A stretch of 7,872 nucleotides of DNA from an uncultured Clostridium sp. (GTDB lineage: Bacteria; Bacillota; Clostridia; Lachnospirales; Lachnospiraceae): the NCBI GenBank assembly GCA_958349075.1, contig CATWBR010000206.1, forward strand, positions 1-7,872. The letters are read 5' to 3'. Positions 1 through 6,455 of this stretch are shown piece by piece. Position numbers and translations under genes: made by a program. Numbering within the stretch: position 1 is the first letter of the stretch; each line of letters begins with the position of its first letter. The notes under the pieces are model-generated. The model was not told the origin of the DNA, searched no databases, and saw nothing but the letters and a program-made list of their open reading frames with translations.

Positions 1-72
1 CTCCTGCATTGTCAGTTCCGCCATTTCAGGGTCAAATTTTTTAATTTTTTCAAAGCTGTTATCCAGATACAT
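1..72 (-). CDS. N-terminal 24 residues of an unassigned protein (gene runs off left edge)
   Basis: The leftward frame starts at an ATG at 72-70 and stays open to the window edge, giving MYLDNSFEKIKKFDPEMAEL plus four more residues. A GGAGG lies at 84-80, seven bases before this ATG. Another in-frame ATG at 78-76 is only one base from the GGAGG, so it is the less likely start. The peptide is hydrophilic with no signal peptide, so a cytoplasmic enzyme is likely. A short helix ending in 'DPE' is found at the start of several families, including serine hydroxymethyltransferases and carboxymuconolactone decarboxylase-like proteins, but 24 residues cannot separate these. It is divergent from the kinase/regulator pair and is therefore a candidate target of that pair. 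The coding call is fairly safe; the function is unknown. Confidence 0.7.
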   Translation of the reverse strand, partial: MYLDNSFEKIKKFDPEMAELTMQE

Positions 73-109
73 ATTCATACCTCCATTTTTAATTTTCCGG
101 TTTCCTGAT

Positions 110-165
110 ACTGTAGTTTTCGTCTGTTGTTTTTCATAATTCCATTATAATAAAACGGTAGTTTT
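110..165. repeat. Pair of 11-base direct repeats, possible regulator sites
   Basis: ACTGTAGTTTT at 110-120 recurs as ACGGTAGTTTT at 155-165, differing at one base and 45 bases apart start to start. The core TGTAGT occurs again at 232-237. The two full copies flank the candidate leftward -10 box at 144-149, and the 155-165 copy falls in the spacer toward the -35 position. AraC-family regulators commonly bind paired direct repeats near promoters, so these may be sites for the response regulator encoded at 1897-2610. The region is AT-rich, so chance similarity is possible. Confidence 0.35.
144..149 (-). promoter_or_regulatory. Candidate -10 box of the leftward gene, lacking a good -35
   Basis: On the minus strand, bases 149-144 read TATAAT, a perfect sigma-A -10 box about 72 bases ahead of the leftward start codon. 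At the ideal 17-base spacing the -35 position (172-167) reads CTATAA, which is a poor match to TTGACA. A strong -10 with a weak -35 fits a promoter that needs an activator, and an AraC-type response regulator is encoded divergently. The promoter role is inferred from sequence match only. Confidence 0.4.
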
Positions 166-295
166 TTTATAGGAACTAATTCATTGTTTTATTGAACAAA
201 ATCACATTTTTTCACACTTTTTCCTTACATTTGTAGTGTATAATCACGAAACAGTCTGTTTTATCCATCTTTTTCCTGTACATAATCCCCTGTTT

Positions 296-313
296 TCGTT
301 AATAAAATAACGA
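296..313. repeat. Inverted repeat TCGTTA-6-TAACGA, possible operator
   Basis: Six-base perfect arms (296-301 and 308-313) are separated by six AT-only bases. It lies 14 bases upstream of the -35 box of the rightward promoter, where an activator or repressor dimer could sit. There is no T-run on either side, so it is not a terminator. A protein-binding role is inference. Confidence 0.3.
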
Positions 314-326
314 TTCTCAAGTCAAC

Positions 327-355
327 TTTACGGCATAGGGGATCCCTGATATAAT
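327..355 (+). promoter_or_regulatory. Promoter of the cupin-PocR kinase / response regulator operon
   Basis: TTTACG (327-332) and TATAAT (350-355) are separated by 17 bases, and a TG at 347-348 gives an extended -10 element. This is the best sigma-A promoter in the window. Transcription would start near 361-363, leaving a leader of only about 15 bases that holds little more than the ribosome binding site. The palindrome GGGATCCC (339-346) sits inside the spacer, where a bound protein could affect RNA polymerase. Confidence 0.6.
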
Positions 356-360
356 GGAGC

Positions 361-371
361 AAAGGCGGTGA
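361..371 (+). promoter_or_regulatory. Ribosome binding site that fixes the kinase start at ATG 377
   Basis: AAAGGCGGTGA matches the anti-Shine-Dalgarno complement with one mismatch and lies about eight bases before the ATG at 377. An in-frame GTG at 368-370 is part of this binding site itself, so it is unlikely to be the start codon, although the open frame includes it. Confidence 0.6.
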
Positions 372-376
372 ATGCA

Positions 377-1900
377 ATGGGAAATATACAGGAACTGGAC
401 TGGGGTAATATCGACTGGGTCTTTGAACCCGCCCCCGGTTCAAACGATAAAATGAAGGTTGGAATCAGTACCATACGGTCCGGCGGGGAGCAGCCCCGCC
501 ATATTCATATCGGGGACGAACAGCTTATGTACGTCCTGAAGGGATACGGACGCCAAAAAGTCGGGGACGAAGAGCTCCCGCTGGCTCCCGGGAAGCTCTA
601 TCATATTTCTCCCGGCATGTCACATGAAGCCGTTAACGACGGGGACGAAGAGATTGTCAAGCTGCTGATCTCCATTCCCGCCGCACTGAGCGACGGGCCG
701 GCATGGCAGGGGCAGGAAAATGAAGTCCCCGCCGCGCCCAGGGAAATTGACAAACTGCATTTTCTGCGGCAGACCATCTCCGAAATCTCCGGCCAGATGC
801 TGCACCCGCTGAAAATGCCGCTGTCCATCTATGACTGTGACGGAGCGGCGGTTTATCAGAATGGGGAATATCCCGCCTTTTGCAGGACATGCTGTGACAT
901 TGTGGAGGATCCGCTTAACTGCCCCCTCTACCGTCAGAAGGAGTCTTACCCCGCTTCCTGCAATTCAGGGCCTTCGGCATTTGTCTGCCAATACGGCCTG
1001 TCCCTCTATATCCTCCCCATTGTGTGCGGTGAAGATTACCTGGGAGCAATAAAGGCGGGCCATGTCAGGACGATGGAACCTGCCGTGACGGAATTTCCGG
1101 GAAAGCTGCCCTACAATGTTCCCAGCAGCACCGTGGCCGGCATCCTGCAGATTATGGAGAGGCTGGCAAACATCATCTGCAACTACTATCACTTCACCCA
1201 GATGGAAACAGCCTTGGAGAACAGTAAAAAAGCCCTGTCCGATCAGACGAGGCAGGAAGAGCTTCTGCAGTCCTCGCTCCAGACCAGCCAGACAAAGGCA
1301 ATCAACTTACAGATTAACCAACATTTTTTATTTAACACATTAAATATGATGATGGGAACGGCCATCCGTGAGAATGCGGAGCTGACCTACCAGGCCATCA
1401 GCAGCCTGGCCCTGATGCTTCAATATACACTGCGCGGCGACAGCTATTTTGTCCCGCTGCGTGAGGAAGTGAATTACCTGAAAAATTATACAGGGCTGCA
1501 GCAGATGCGTTTCGGAAGGCGCCTGGAGCTTCAGTATGACATTGACGGGAAGCTTCTGCACGAGGAAGTCCCCTTTAACTTCCTGCAGCCGATTGTGGAG
1601 AACTGTTTTAAGCATGCCTTCACCGCATCCGGGGATCATATGGCCATCTCCGTCTCCATCCATGGGGAGGAGGATTATCTCACCGTAAGGATCACCGACA
1701 ACGGCAAGGGGATGGAGCCGGAAGAGCTTCTCGCCCTTAAGGACATCACACGCAACGGCGGCTCCTCCCACGGAACGTCAATGGTTGCACGCAAACTGGA
1801 CGCCCTGTACGGTGAGAAGTACCGCTATGAAATCCGCTCCGGCAGCGGCGGAACCGCAGTAACCATAAAAATCCCATGGAGAAGGGGGAATGCAACATGA
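377..1900 (+). CDS. Cytoplasmic sensor histidine kinase with cupin and PocR sensing domains
   Basis: This 507-residue protein is the sensor of a LytS/YesM-type two-component pair. Residues 15-100 form a cupin with putative metal ligands H42, H44 and H83 (the second motif reads PGMSHEAVN). Residues 125-270 resemble a PocR ligand-binding domain, with a cysteine cluster (C169, C172, C173, C182, C195) and the typical 'C-x-x-GL ... P ... G ... G ... G' run at 204-228. A short coiled coil follows (275-310). The His_kinase domain has phosphoacceptor H316 in NQHFLFNTLN. The ATPase domain shows its N-box (VENCFKHAF, N409), DNGKG (441-445) and a later glycine-rich SHGTS loop. No membrane segment is visible, so it should sense a cytoplasmic ligand. 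PocR domains are known from regulators of propanediol use and related small hydroxylated compounds; the real ligand here is unknown. It overlaps the response regulator gene by four bases. Kinase class is confident; ligand is not. Confidence 0.9.
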   Translation: MGNIQELDWGNIDWVFEPAPGSNDKMKVGISTIRSGGEQPRHIHIGDEQLMYVLKGYGRQKVGDEELPLAPGKLYHISPGMSHEAVNDGDEEIVKLLISIPAALSDGPAWQGQENEVPAAPREIDKLHFLRQTISEISGQMLHPLKMPLSIYDCDGAAVYQNGEYPAFCRTCCDIVEDPLNCPLYRQKESYPASCNSGPSAFVCQYGLSLYILPIVCGEDYLGAIKAGHVRTMEPAVTEFPGKLPYNVPSSTVAGILQIMERLANIICNYYHFTQMETALENSKKALSDQTRQEELLQSSLQTSQTKAINLQINQHFLFNTLNMMMGTAIRENAELTYQAISSLALMLQYTLRGDSYFVPLREEVNYLKNYTGLQQMRFGRRLELQYDIDGKLLHEEVPFNFLQPIVENCFKHAFTASGDHMAISVSIHGEEDYLTVRITDNGKGMEPEELLALKDITRNGGSSHGTSMVARKLDALYGEKYRYEIRSGSGGTAVTIKIPWRRGNAT

Positions 1901-2610
1901 AAAAGGTTCTTCTGGCAGACGATGAAAGAGCCTCCAGCGATATCATACGCTACTTTATCGAAAAACATAAGCTCCCTCTGGAAGTGGTCGGTGAGACAAC
2001 CCGCGGCGATGAGACCGTGGAAGCGGTCAAACGGCTGCGCCCCGACATTGTATTCCTGGACATCGAAATGCCCGGCTTAAACGGGCTCCAGGTCATGGAA
2101 AAGCTCAGCCATGAGCCCCTGGGGGATGTGGCTTTTATCATCATTACGGCGTATAATTCCTTTACCTACGCCCAGCAGGCGCTGCGGCTCAAGGCCCGTG
2201 ATTTCCTGCTGAAACCGATTCTCTATGAGCAGTTCTGCGAAACCATGCAGCGCGTACTGGGATACCGTTATTCCGACAATCCGCTGTTTAACCAGCTTAT
2301 GGAATATATTGATCTTCATTATATGGAAGAGCTTCATCTGGGGGACTGCGCCGCGGCACTCTCGACCAGCGAAAGCAATGTGGCAAGGTTATTCAAACAT
2401 TATCTGAACACCAGCTTTACCACCTACTATAACTCCGTCCGGATCAATAAGGCGACCGAACTTCTGCACAACGGCTGTTCGGTCAAGGAGGCCGCCGATA
2501 TGGTGGGATACAGCAATTTAAACTATTTTTACCGCACCTTCAAGAAGCAGACCGGAATGACTCCGAAAGAGCATCAGGGAGGCCATGAGCCTGCCATCCC
2601 TCCGTCTTAA
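1897..2610 (+). CDS. Response regulator with AraC-type DNA-binding domain (YesN-like)
   Basis: The product is 237 residues. A receiver domain (1-120) has the acidic pair D8/D9, phosphoacceptor D55 in FLDIEMPG, T84 and K106 (LLKPI). An AraC/XylS domain (about 130-227) has two helix-turn-helix units and the family signature around VGYSNLNYFYRTFKKQTGMT. Start choice: the ATG at 1897 overlaps the kinase stop as ATGA and is preceded by GAAGGGGGAA; an in-frame ATG at 1876 lies upstream of that site and would add seven residues unlike a receiver N-terminus. The overlap implies translational coupling with the kinase, so the two form a cognate pair. It most likely activates transcription, with the divergent left-edge gene as first candidate. 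No clear intrinsic terminator follows. It lacks the middle extension found in some YesN proteins. Confidence 0.93.
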   Translation: MKKVLLADDERASSDIIRYFIEKHKLPLEVVGETTRGDETVEAVKRLRPDIVFLDIEMPGLNGLQVMEKLSHEPLGDVAFIIITAYNSFTYAQQALRLKARDFLLKPILYEQFCETMQRVLGYRYSDNPLFNQLMEYIDLHYMEELHLGDCAAALSTSESNVARLFKHYLNTSFTTYYNSVRINKATELLHNGCSVKEAADMVGYSNLNYFYRTFKKQTGMTPKEHQGGHEPAIPPS

Positions 2611-2707
2611 CAGAAGGAATTTTCCGGTGCAGTTCTTTTGCTCCCGGAGCCTTGCATATGGTGAATAAGTGTGGTACGCTTAACCCTGACAGCTATGCAT
2701 AAAAGCA

Positions 2708-2728
2708 TCCGTTTCCCATAAAAACGGA
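2708..2728. repeat. Small inverted repeat in the gap before the GGDEF-EAL gene
   Basis: TCCGTTT (2708-2714) and AAACGGA (2722-2728) form a perfect seven-base stem with a seven-base loop. No T-run follows on either strand, so a simple intrinsic terminator is unlikely. It could be an operator or a leader hairpin of the 2792 gene. A weaker four-base repeat (ATGC/GCAT, 2695-2708) sits just before it. The rest of the 181-base gap shows no convincing gene, no clear -35/-10 pair and no match to the cyclic di-GMP riboswitch cores I know. Confidence 0.35.
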
Positions 2729-2791
2729 CCATCAGATAAAGAACCGGCATCCTATATAACATATACACAAAAAAGCCGCCCGGAGGCACTC

Positions 2792-5506
2792 ATGCAAAAG
2801 AAAATTTTCCCTGTTATCGTAACAGTTGCCCTTATACTTTCAAGCTTTTTTTCACTTTTCTGCCTGCACAACCTCCAGGGTAATGCAAAGGTAATAAACT
2901 ATGCCGGTATCGTGCGCGGAGCCACCCAGCGTCTTGTCAAGGAAGAGCTGAACCATAAACCGAATGATGCCCTGATCAAAAGACTGGACGGCATTATTTC
3001 AGAACTTCAGACCGGAAAGGGCGAACATGGGCTTATCCGCATGAACAGCAGTAAATTCCAGTCTCTGATTCTCCAGATGCAGTCAGACTGGAAAGATATG
3101 AAAGAAGAAATTGAAGATGTCAGAGCCGGTGGGAGTACGGAGCAGCTTTTCGAGGACAGTGAGTCTTATTTTGACCTGGCCGATCAGGCGGTTCTGGCCG
3201 CGGAACAGTTTTCCGAGAAAAAGGAGTATCTGGCTGAAAAAAGCCTGCTTATCCTGAACTGCTCCTTCATCATCATGATTTTCCTATTCTATCTGTTCAG
3301 TTCCAGCCAGGCCAAACGGCGAAGGGCTCTTCAGGCAGCAGAAGAAGAAAACAGAAAAGAAGAAGAGCGTCTGTCCCGTATGACCGACAGCCTTCTCGGA
3401 CCGATGAATGACATCTCCGAGCTTATCTATGTGACCGATATTAAAAACCATGACCTTCTATTCCTTAACAGGGCGGGCCAGGAAACATTCCATATTGACA
3501 ATATGGATGGCCAAAAATGCTATAAAGCCCTTCAGGGAAAAGACAGTCCCTGCGATTTCTGCACCACTCCGCTTTTAAAAGAGGGAGAAATTTATACCTG
3601 GGAATATACCAATCCCCTGACAAAGCGCCACTATATCCTGAAGGACAGCCTGGTGGAATGGGAGGGGCGCATCGCGCGGATGGAACTCGCATTCGATACT
3701 ACAGAATCAGAAAAAGAAAAGATACAGTTGAAATCCAACCTGGAAGCCGACAAGATGATCACGGAATGTGTCCGCATGCTGTACCAGCCCGATGACATTG
3801 ATGCGGCAATCGCCCAGGTGCTCCAGTATCTGGGAAGCTTTCTCTCCGCCGCCCGAACCTATATCATCCATATCCGGGACGGCAGAATGTATAATGATTA
3901 TGAATGGTGCGCAGAGGGAATCTCGGCTCAGAGGGATTTTCTGCAGGAGATGCCAATCGATTGGATTGATCGCTGGCTGCCTTATTTTACCCACAAGGAA
4001 TGCATTATTATTGAAAATTTGGAACAGATCCGTGAGATGGCCCCGAAAGAGTATGAGATCCTTCATTCGCAATCCATCTCAAGCCTGGTTGTCGCCCCGC
4101 TGGAGCGGGAAGGAACTCTGATCGGCTATTTTGGCGTAGATAATCCTCCGTCCGACCGGATTCAGAATATCGCCCCCCTCCTCCAGACCCTGTGTTATTT
4201 CCTCCTGCTTGCGAGAAGCCACTCAGACAGCCAGAAATTACTGACCCACTTAAGTTATTTCGACAAGCTGACCGATTTCCATAACAGAAACAAGTACATA
4301 GAAGACACGACGGCGCTGGCCCACACGGACAAACCTGTGGGAATCGTCTATCTGGATGTAAATGGATTAAAAGATATCAACGACCGCTATGGCCACGAAT
4401 TTGGCGATAAGGTTTTAGTAGAATGTGCCAGACGGATAAAAAGTATCTTCACCCATGCCGATTTTTACCGGATCGGCGGCGATGAATTTGTCATTATCTG
4501 TCCGGACATAAACCAGGAGCAGTTCCAGAATCTGGTGCACGAGCTGAAAGCCCGCTTTGCTCTGGACTCCGACTGCCGGGCCGCGATTGGCTCCCGCTGG
4601 ATCGAGTGCATTGATGATATCGGCCGGGAGATTGCAATCGCCGATGCCAGAATGTATGAGGATAAGAAGGCATTCTACCGGAAGAATCCGGCCTCGCGCC
4701 GCTACCGTCATTACAATGATGATCTTCTGTCCCACCTGTCGAGTTCCGCCGCACTGCAAAAAGAGATAGACCAGAATCATTTCATCGTTTACCTACAGCC
4801 TAAAATCTCGTCCGTCAGCCGTCTGGCCGAGGGGGCCGAGGCACTTGTCCGCTACTCTCCGCAGCCGGGCGAACTGATTTATCCCGGAGAATTTATTCCT
4901 CTGCTGGAGGAATTTGAGCTCATCAACCTGATTGATTTCTATGTTTTCCGCTATGTCTGTTCCAGACTGAGTTCCTGGAAAAAGAGTGGAAGACGTATCT
5001 TCCCTGTTTCCGTAAACTTTTCGGTCTGCTCACTGAAAATGCCCGATTTTATACGGCAGCTTACGGAAATCTGCATCTCCTGTGATATTTCACCGAGCTA
5101 TCTGGAAATCGAAGTCACGGAGAAAATACAGAACAATGACGGCCTCGATGTAAAAGAACTGATTTCCAGACTTCAGGAAGCGGGCTTTACCATTGCCCTC
5201 GACGATTTTGGCACGGAGTGTGCGAATGTGGTCCTTCTGTCCGAAGTGGAATTTGATGTGCTGAAGCTGGATAAGAGCATCGTCGATCATATTGCCGACA
5301 ATCCGAGGAACCTGACCATTGTCAAATCCATCTCCGAGGTCTGTCACAATCTCGGTATCTGCCTGGTGGCCGAGGGCGTGGAGTCGGAAGAACAGTTCTC
5401 CGTACTCTGTTCCTGCGATATTGATCTGGTCCAGGGATATTTATTCAGCAAACCCGTTTCCGTAGAGGAATATGAGAAACTGTTTTTGTACGAAAATCAG
5501 AAGTAA
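2792..5506 (+). CDS. Membrane sensor diguanylate cyclase/phosphodiesterase (PAS-GAF-GGDEF-EAL)
   Basis: This 904-residue protein should control cyclic di-GMP at the membrane. Membrane helices lie at about 5-24 and 151-170 and bracket an outside helical domain whose 'AGIVRGATQRLVK' start resembles NarX/PilJ-type four-helix sensors. A charged coiled coil (174-200) leads to a PAS-like domain (about 200-305) with C243, C254 and C257, then a GAF-like domain (about 320-475). The GGDEF domain (about 485-630) has intact GGDEF at 562-566, LDVNGLKDIND (521-531) and GHEFGD; D539 fits GTP specificity. The usual RxxD product-inhibition site before GGDEF is absent (FTHA). The EAL domain (about 655-900) keeps E683-A-L, R687, N742, E774, D804/D805, K825, E861 and Q881, so phosphodiesterase activity is plausible, though loop 6 reads DDFGTECAN rather than DDFGTGYSS. 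GGAGG at 2782-2786 supports the start. The gene probably has its own promoter and ends at the hairpin at 5529. Net activity direction cannot be told from sequence. Confidence 0.93.
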   Translation: MQKKIFPVIVTVALILSSFFSLFCLHNLQGNAKVINYAGIVRGATQRLVKEELNHKPNDALIKRLDGIISELQTGKGEHGLIRMNSSKFQSLILQMQSDWKDMKEEIEDVRAGGSTEQLFEDSESYFDLADQAVLAAEQFSEKKEYLAEKSLLILNCSFIIMIFLFYLFSSSQAKRRRALQAAEEENRKEEERLSRMTDSLLGPMNDISELIYVTDIKNHDLLFLNRAGQETFHIDNMDGQKCYKALQGKDSPCDFCTTPLLKEGEIYTWEYTNPLTKRHYILKDSLVEWEGRIARMELAFDTTESEKEKIQLKSNLEADKMITECVRMLYQPDDIDAAIAQVLQYLGSFLSAARTYIIHIRDGRMYNDYEWCAEGISAQRDFLQEMPIDWIDRWLPYFTHKECIIIENLEQIREMAPKEYEILHSQSISSLVVAPLEREGTLIGYFGVDNPPSDRIQNIAPLLQTLCYFLLLARSHSDSQKLLTHLSYFDKLTDFHNRNKYIEDTTALAHTDKPVGIVYLDVNGLKDINDRYGHEFGDKVLVECARRIKSIFTHADFYRIGGDEFVIICPDINQEQFQNLVHELKARFALDSDCRAAIGSRWIECIDDIGREIAIADARMYEDKKAFYRKNPASRRYRHYNDDLLSHLSSSAALQKEIDQNHFIVYLQPKISSVSRLAEGAEALVRYSPQPGELIYPGEFIPLLEEFELINLIDFYVFRYVCSRLSSWKKSGRRIFPVSVNFSVCSLKMPDFIRQLTEICISCDISPSYLEIEVTEKIQNNDGLDVKELISRLQEAGFTIALDDFGTECANVVLLSEVEFDVLKLDKSIVDHIADNPRNLTIVKSISEVCHNLGICLVAEGVESEEQFSVLCSCDIDLVQGYLFSKPVSVEEYEKLFLYENQK

Positions 5507-5528
5507 AAAAGGCTATGGTTTTATTCTG

Positions 5529-5617
5529 AAAGGCTGAGAAACAGGCAGATAAAAGGAGACGGAAACCGGCATTCATCCGGTTTCCGTCTCCTTTTATCTG
5601 CCTGTTTTTCAGCCTTT
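5529..5617. terminator. Very long bidirectional hairpin terminator between convergent genes
   Basis: Arms at 5529-5569 and 5577-5617 (41 bases each) pair throughout except one position that can form a G-U pair in RNA; the loop is seven bases (CATTCAT). The inner stem is GC-rich (GGAGACGGAAACCGG and its complement) and is followed by TTTT on both strands, the form of an intrinsic terminator in either direction. It serves the GGDEF-EAL gene from the left and the 5609-6385 gene from the right. The leftward gene's stop and last two codons lie inside the outer stem. Confidence 0.85.
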
Positions 5618-6385
5618 GCTTTCAACACCTTCACCTAAAAAATCCGACTTATTTTGTTCATAGCTGTCCAGAATCTGGATGAATTGTTCATCCTTGACCG
5701 CTTTATATTGATTCAATTCAACTAATTTCAAATAATTCCTTTTTGCTATCTCAAAGTCGAAACCACTCACATAACATCCTGCCCATTCCTGGTTTGATGG
5801 GACTGCCCAAAGGAACTTTCCGGAGCTTTCTATTTTATCATCCTCATCGTAAATGAAAGACAGGGACAGGTAGTATATTGCCGCCATTCCTGCTTCCGCT
5901 ATCGAACTTGCGATTTTTATCCGAAACCGATCGACTTCATTGGTCCCTATGCTCTGCGAGATATTAAACACCTGCTGTTTCCTGTCATCCAAAACCAAAT
6001 CATATGTACATGATGACTCCACCAATTGGTAATGGACTATCTGGGGATTTTCCATGCTGTAGTAATCATGGATATCGAAAACAACTTTTTTTAGAAAAGC
6101 CACTTCATCTCCAATGTTTCTCAATTTAATATCAACGATAAAGTCCTCATCTTCAACTAAAAAGATATCTACAATCTTTATTATTGATCTTTTCGGCGGC
6201 GCAGGATTCATTACTTTAACTGTATTTCCGTTTCCAATTATATTTTGACTGCCATTTATGTTGATGATATGCTTCGCTTTTTTTCTGTTCGTTTTCTTCT
6301 TCCAGAAAGCAAAAATAGCAGATATGAGTGCAATTCCGATACCGCTGAATATCCATTCTTTATTACTGTATAACCAATTTATCAT
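5609..6385 (-). CDS. Single-pass membrane protein of unknown function
   Basis: The 258-residue product is not recognised. Residues 11-28 form one membrane helix with a short N-terminal part, followed by a strongly basic stretch (KKKTNRKKAK) that places the rest in the cytoplasm by the positive-inside rule. Then comes an Asn/Gly-rich turn motif, INGSQNIIGNGNTVKV (42-57), and a proline hinge (PAPPK). Residues 67-195 look like beta strands, including IVDIKLRNIGDEVAFLKKVVF, suggestive of an immunoglobulin-like sandwich; the end (210-250) is helical. GAGG at 6395-6392 stands six bases before the ATG. The helicase gene ends 70 bases upstream with no terminator between them, so read-through is likely. 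Sampled lines give roughly 25-43% GC against about 50% in neighbours, which suggests acquisition by transfer. Similar 'short helix, basic, GNN-motif' layouts are common in accessory proteins, but no function follows from that. Confidence 0.8.
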   Translation of the reverse strand: MINWLYSNKEWIFSGIGIALISAIFAFWKKKTNRKKAKHIININGSQNIIGNGNTVKVMNPAPPKRSIIKIVDIFLVEDEDFIVDIKLRNIGDEVAFLKKVVFDIHDYYSMENPQIVHYQLVESSCTYDLVLDDRKQQVFNISQSIGTNEVDRFRIKIASSIAEAGMAAIYYLSLSFIYDEDDKIESSGKFLWAVPSNQEWAGCYVSGFDFEIAKRNYLKLVELNQYKAVKDEQFIQILDSYEQNKSDFLGEGVESKG

Positions 6386-6455
6386 CTTTTTCCTCTTTTG
6401 TATCTGTTTATTGTCTACGCTATGGACTTTGTTTTCTTTCGCCTTAAAGCATCCC

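Noticed and set aside
239..244. A second rightward promoter with perfect TATAAT
   Set aside because: No acceptable -35 at 16-19 base spacing and no extended TGn element; the promoter at 327-355 is much better. It could still be minor.
368..376. GTG at 368 as the kinase start
   Set aside because: It lies inside the ribosome binding site; the ATG at 377 has proper spacing.
1340..1771. Antisense open frame of 143 codons opposite the kinase
   Set aside because: It is a shadow of the kinase frame, without a recognisable domain or start signal; the kinase motifs explain the stretch.
2623..2650. Imperfect hairpin after the response regulator as a terminator
   Set aside because: The stem has a mismatch and a bulge, and no T-run follows.
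2611..2791. Cyclic di-GMP riboswitch before the GGDEF-EAL gene
   Set aside because: The conserved cores I would expect for either riboswitch class are not visible in the 181 bases.
5529..5617. Insertion sequence or small transposon with target duplication
   Set aside because: The flanks (TTATTCTG and GCTTTCAA) show no direct repeat and there is no transposase; terminator geometry explains the inner stem.
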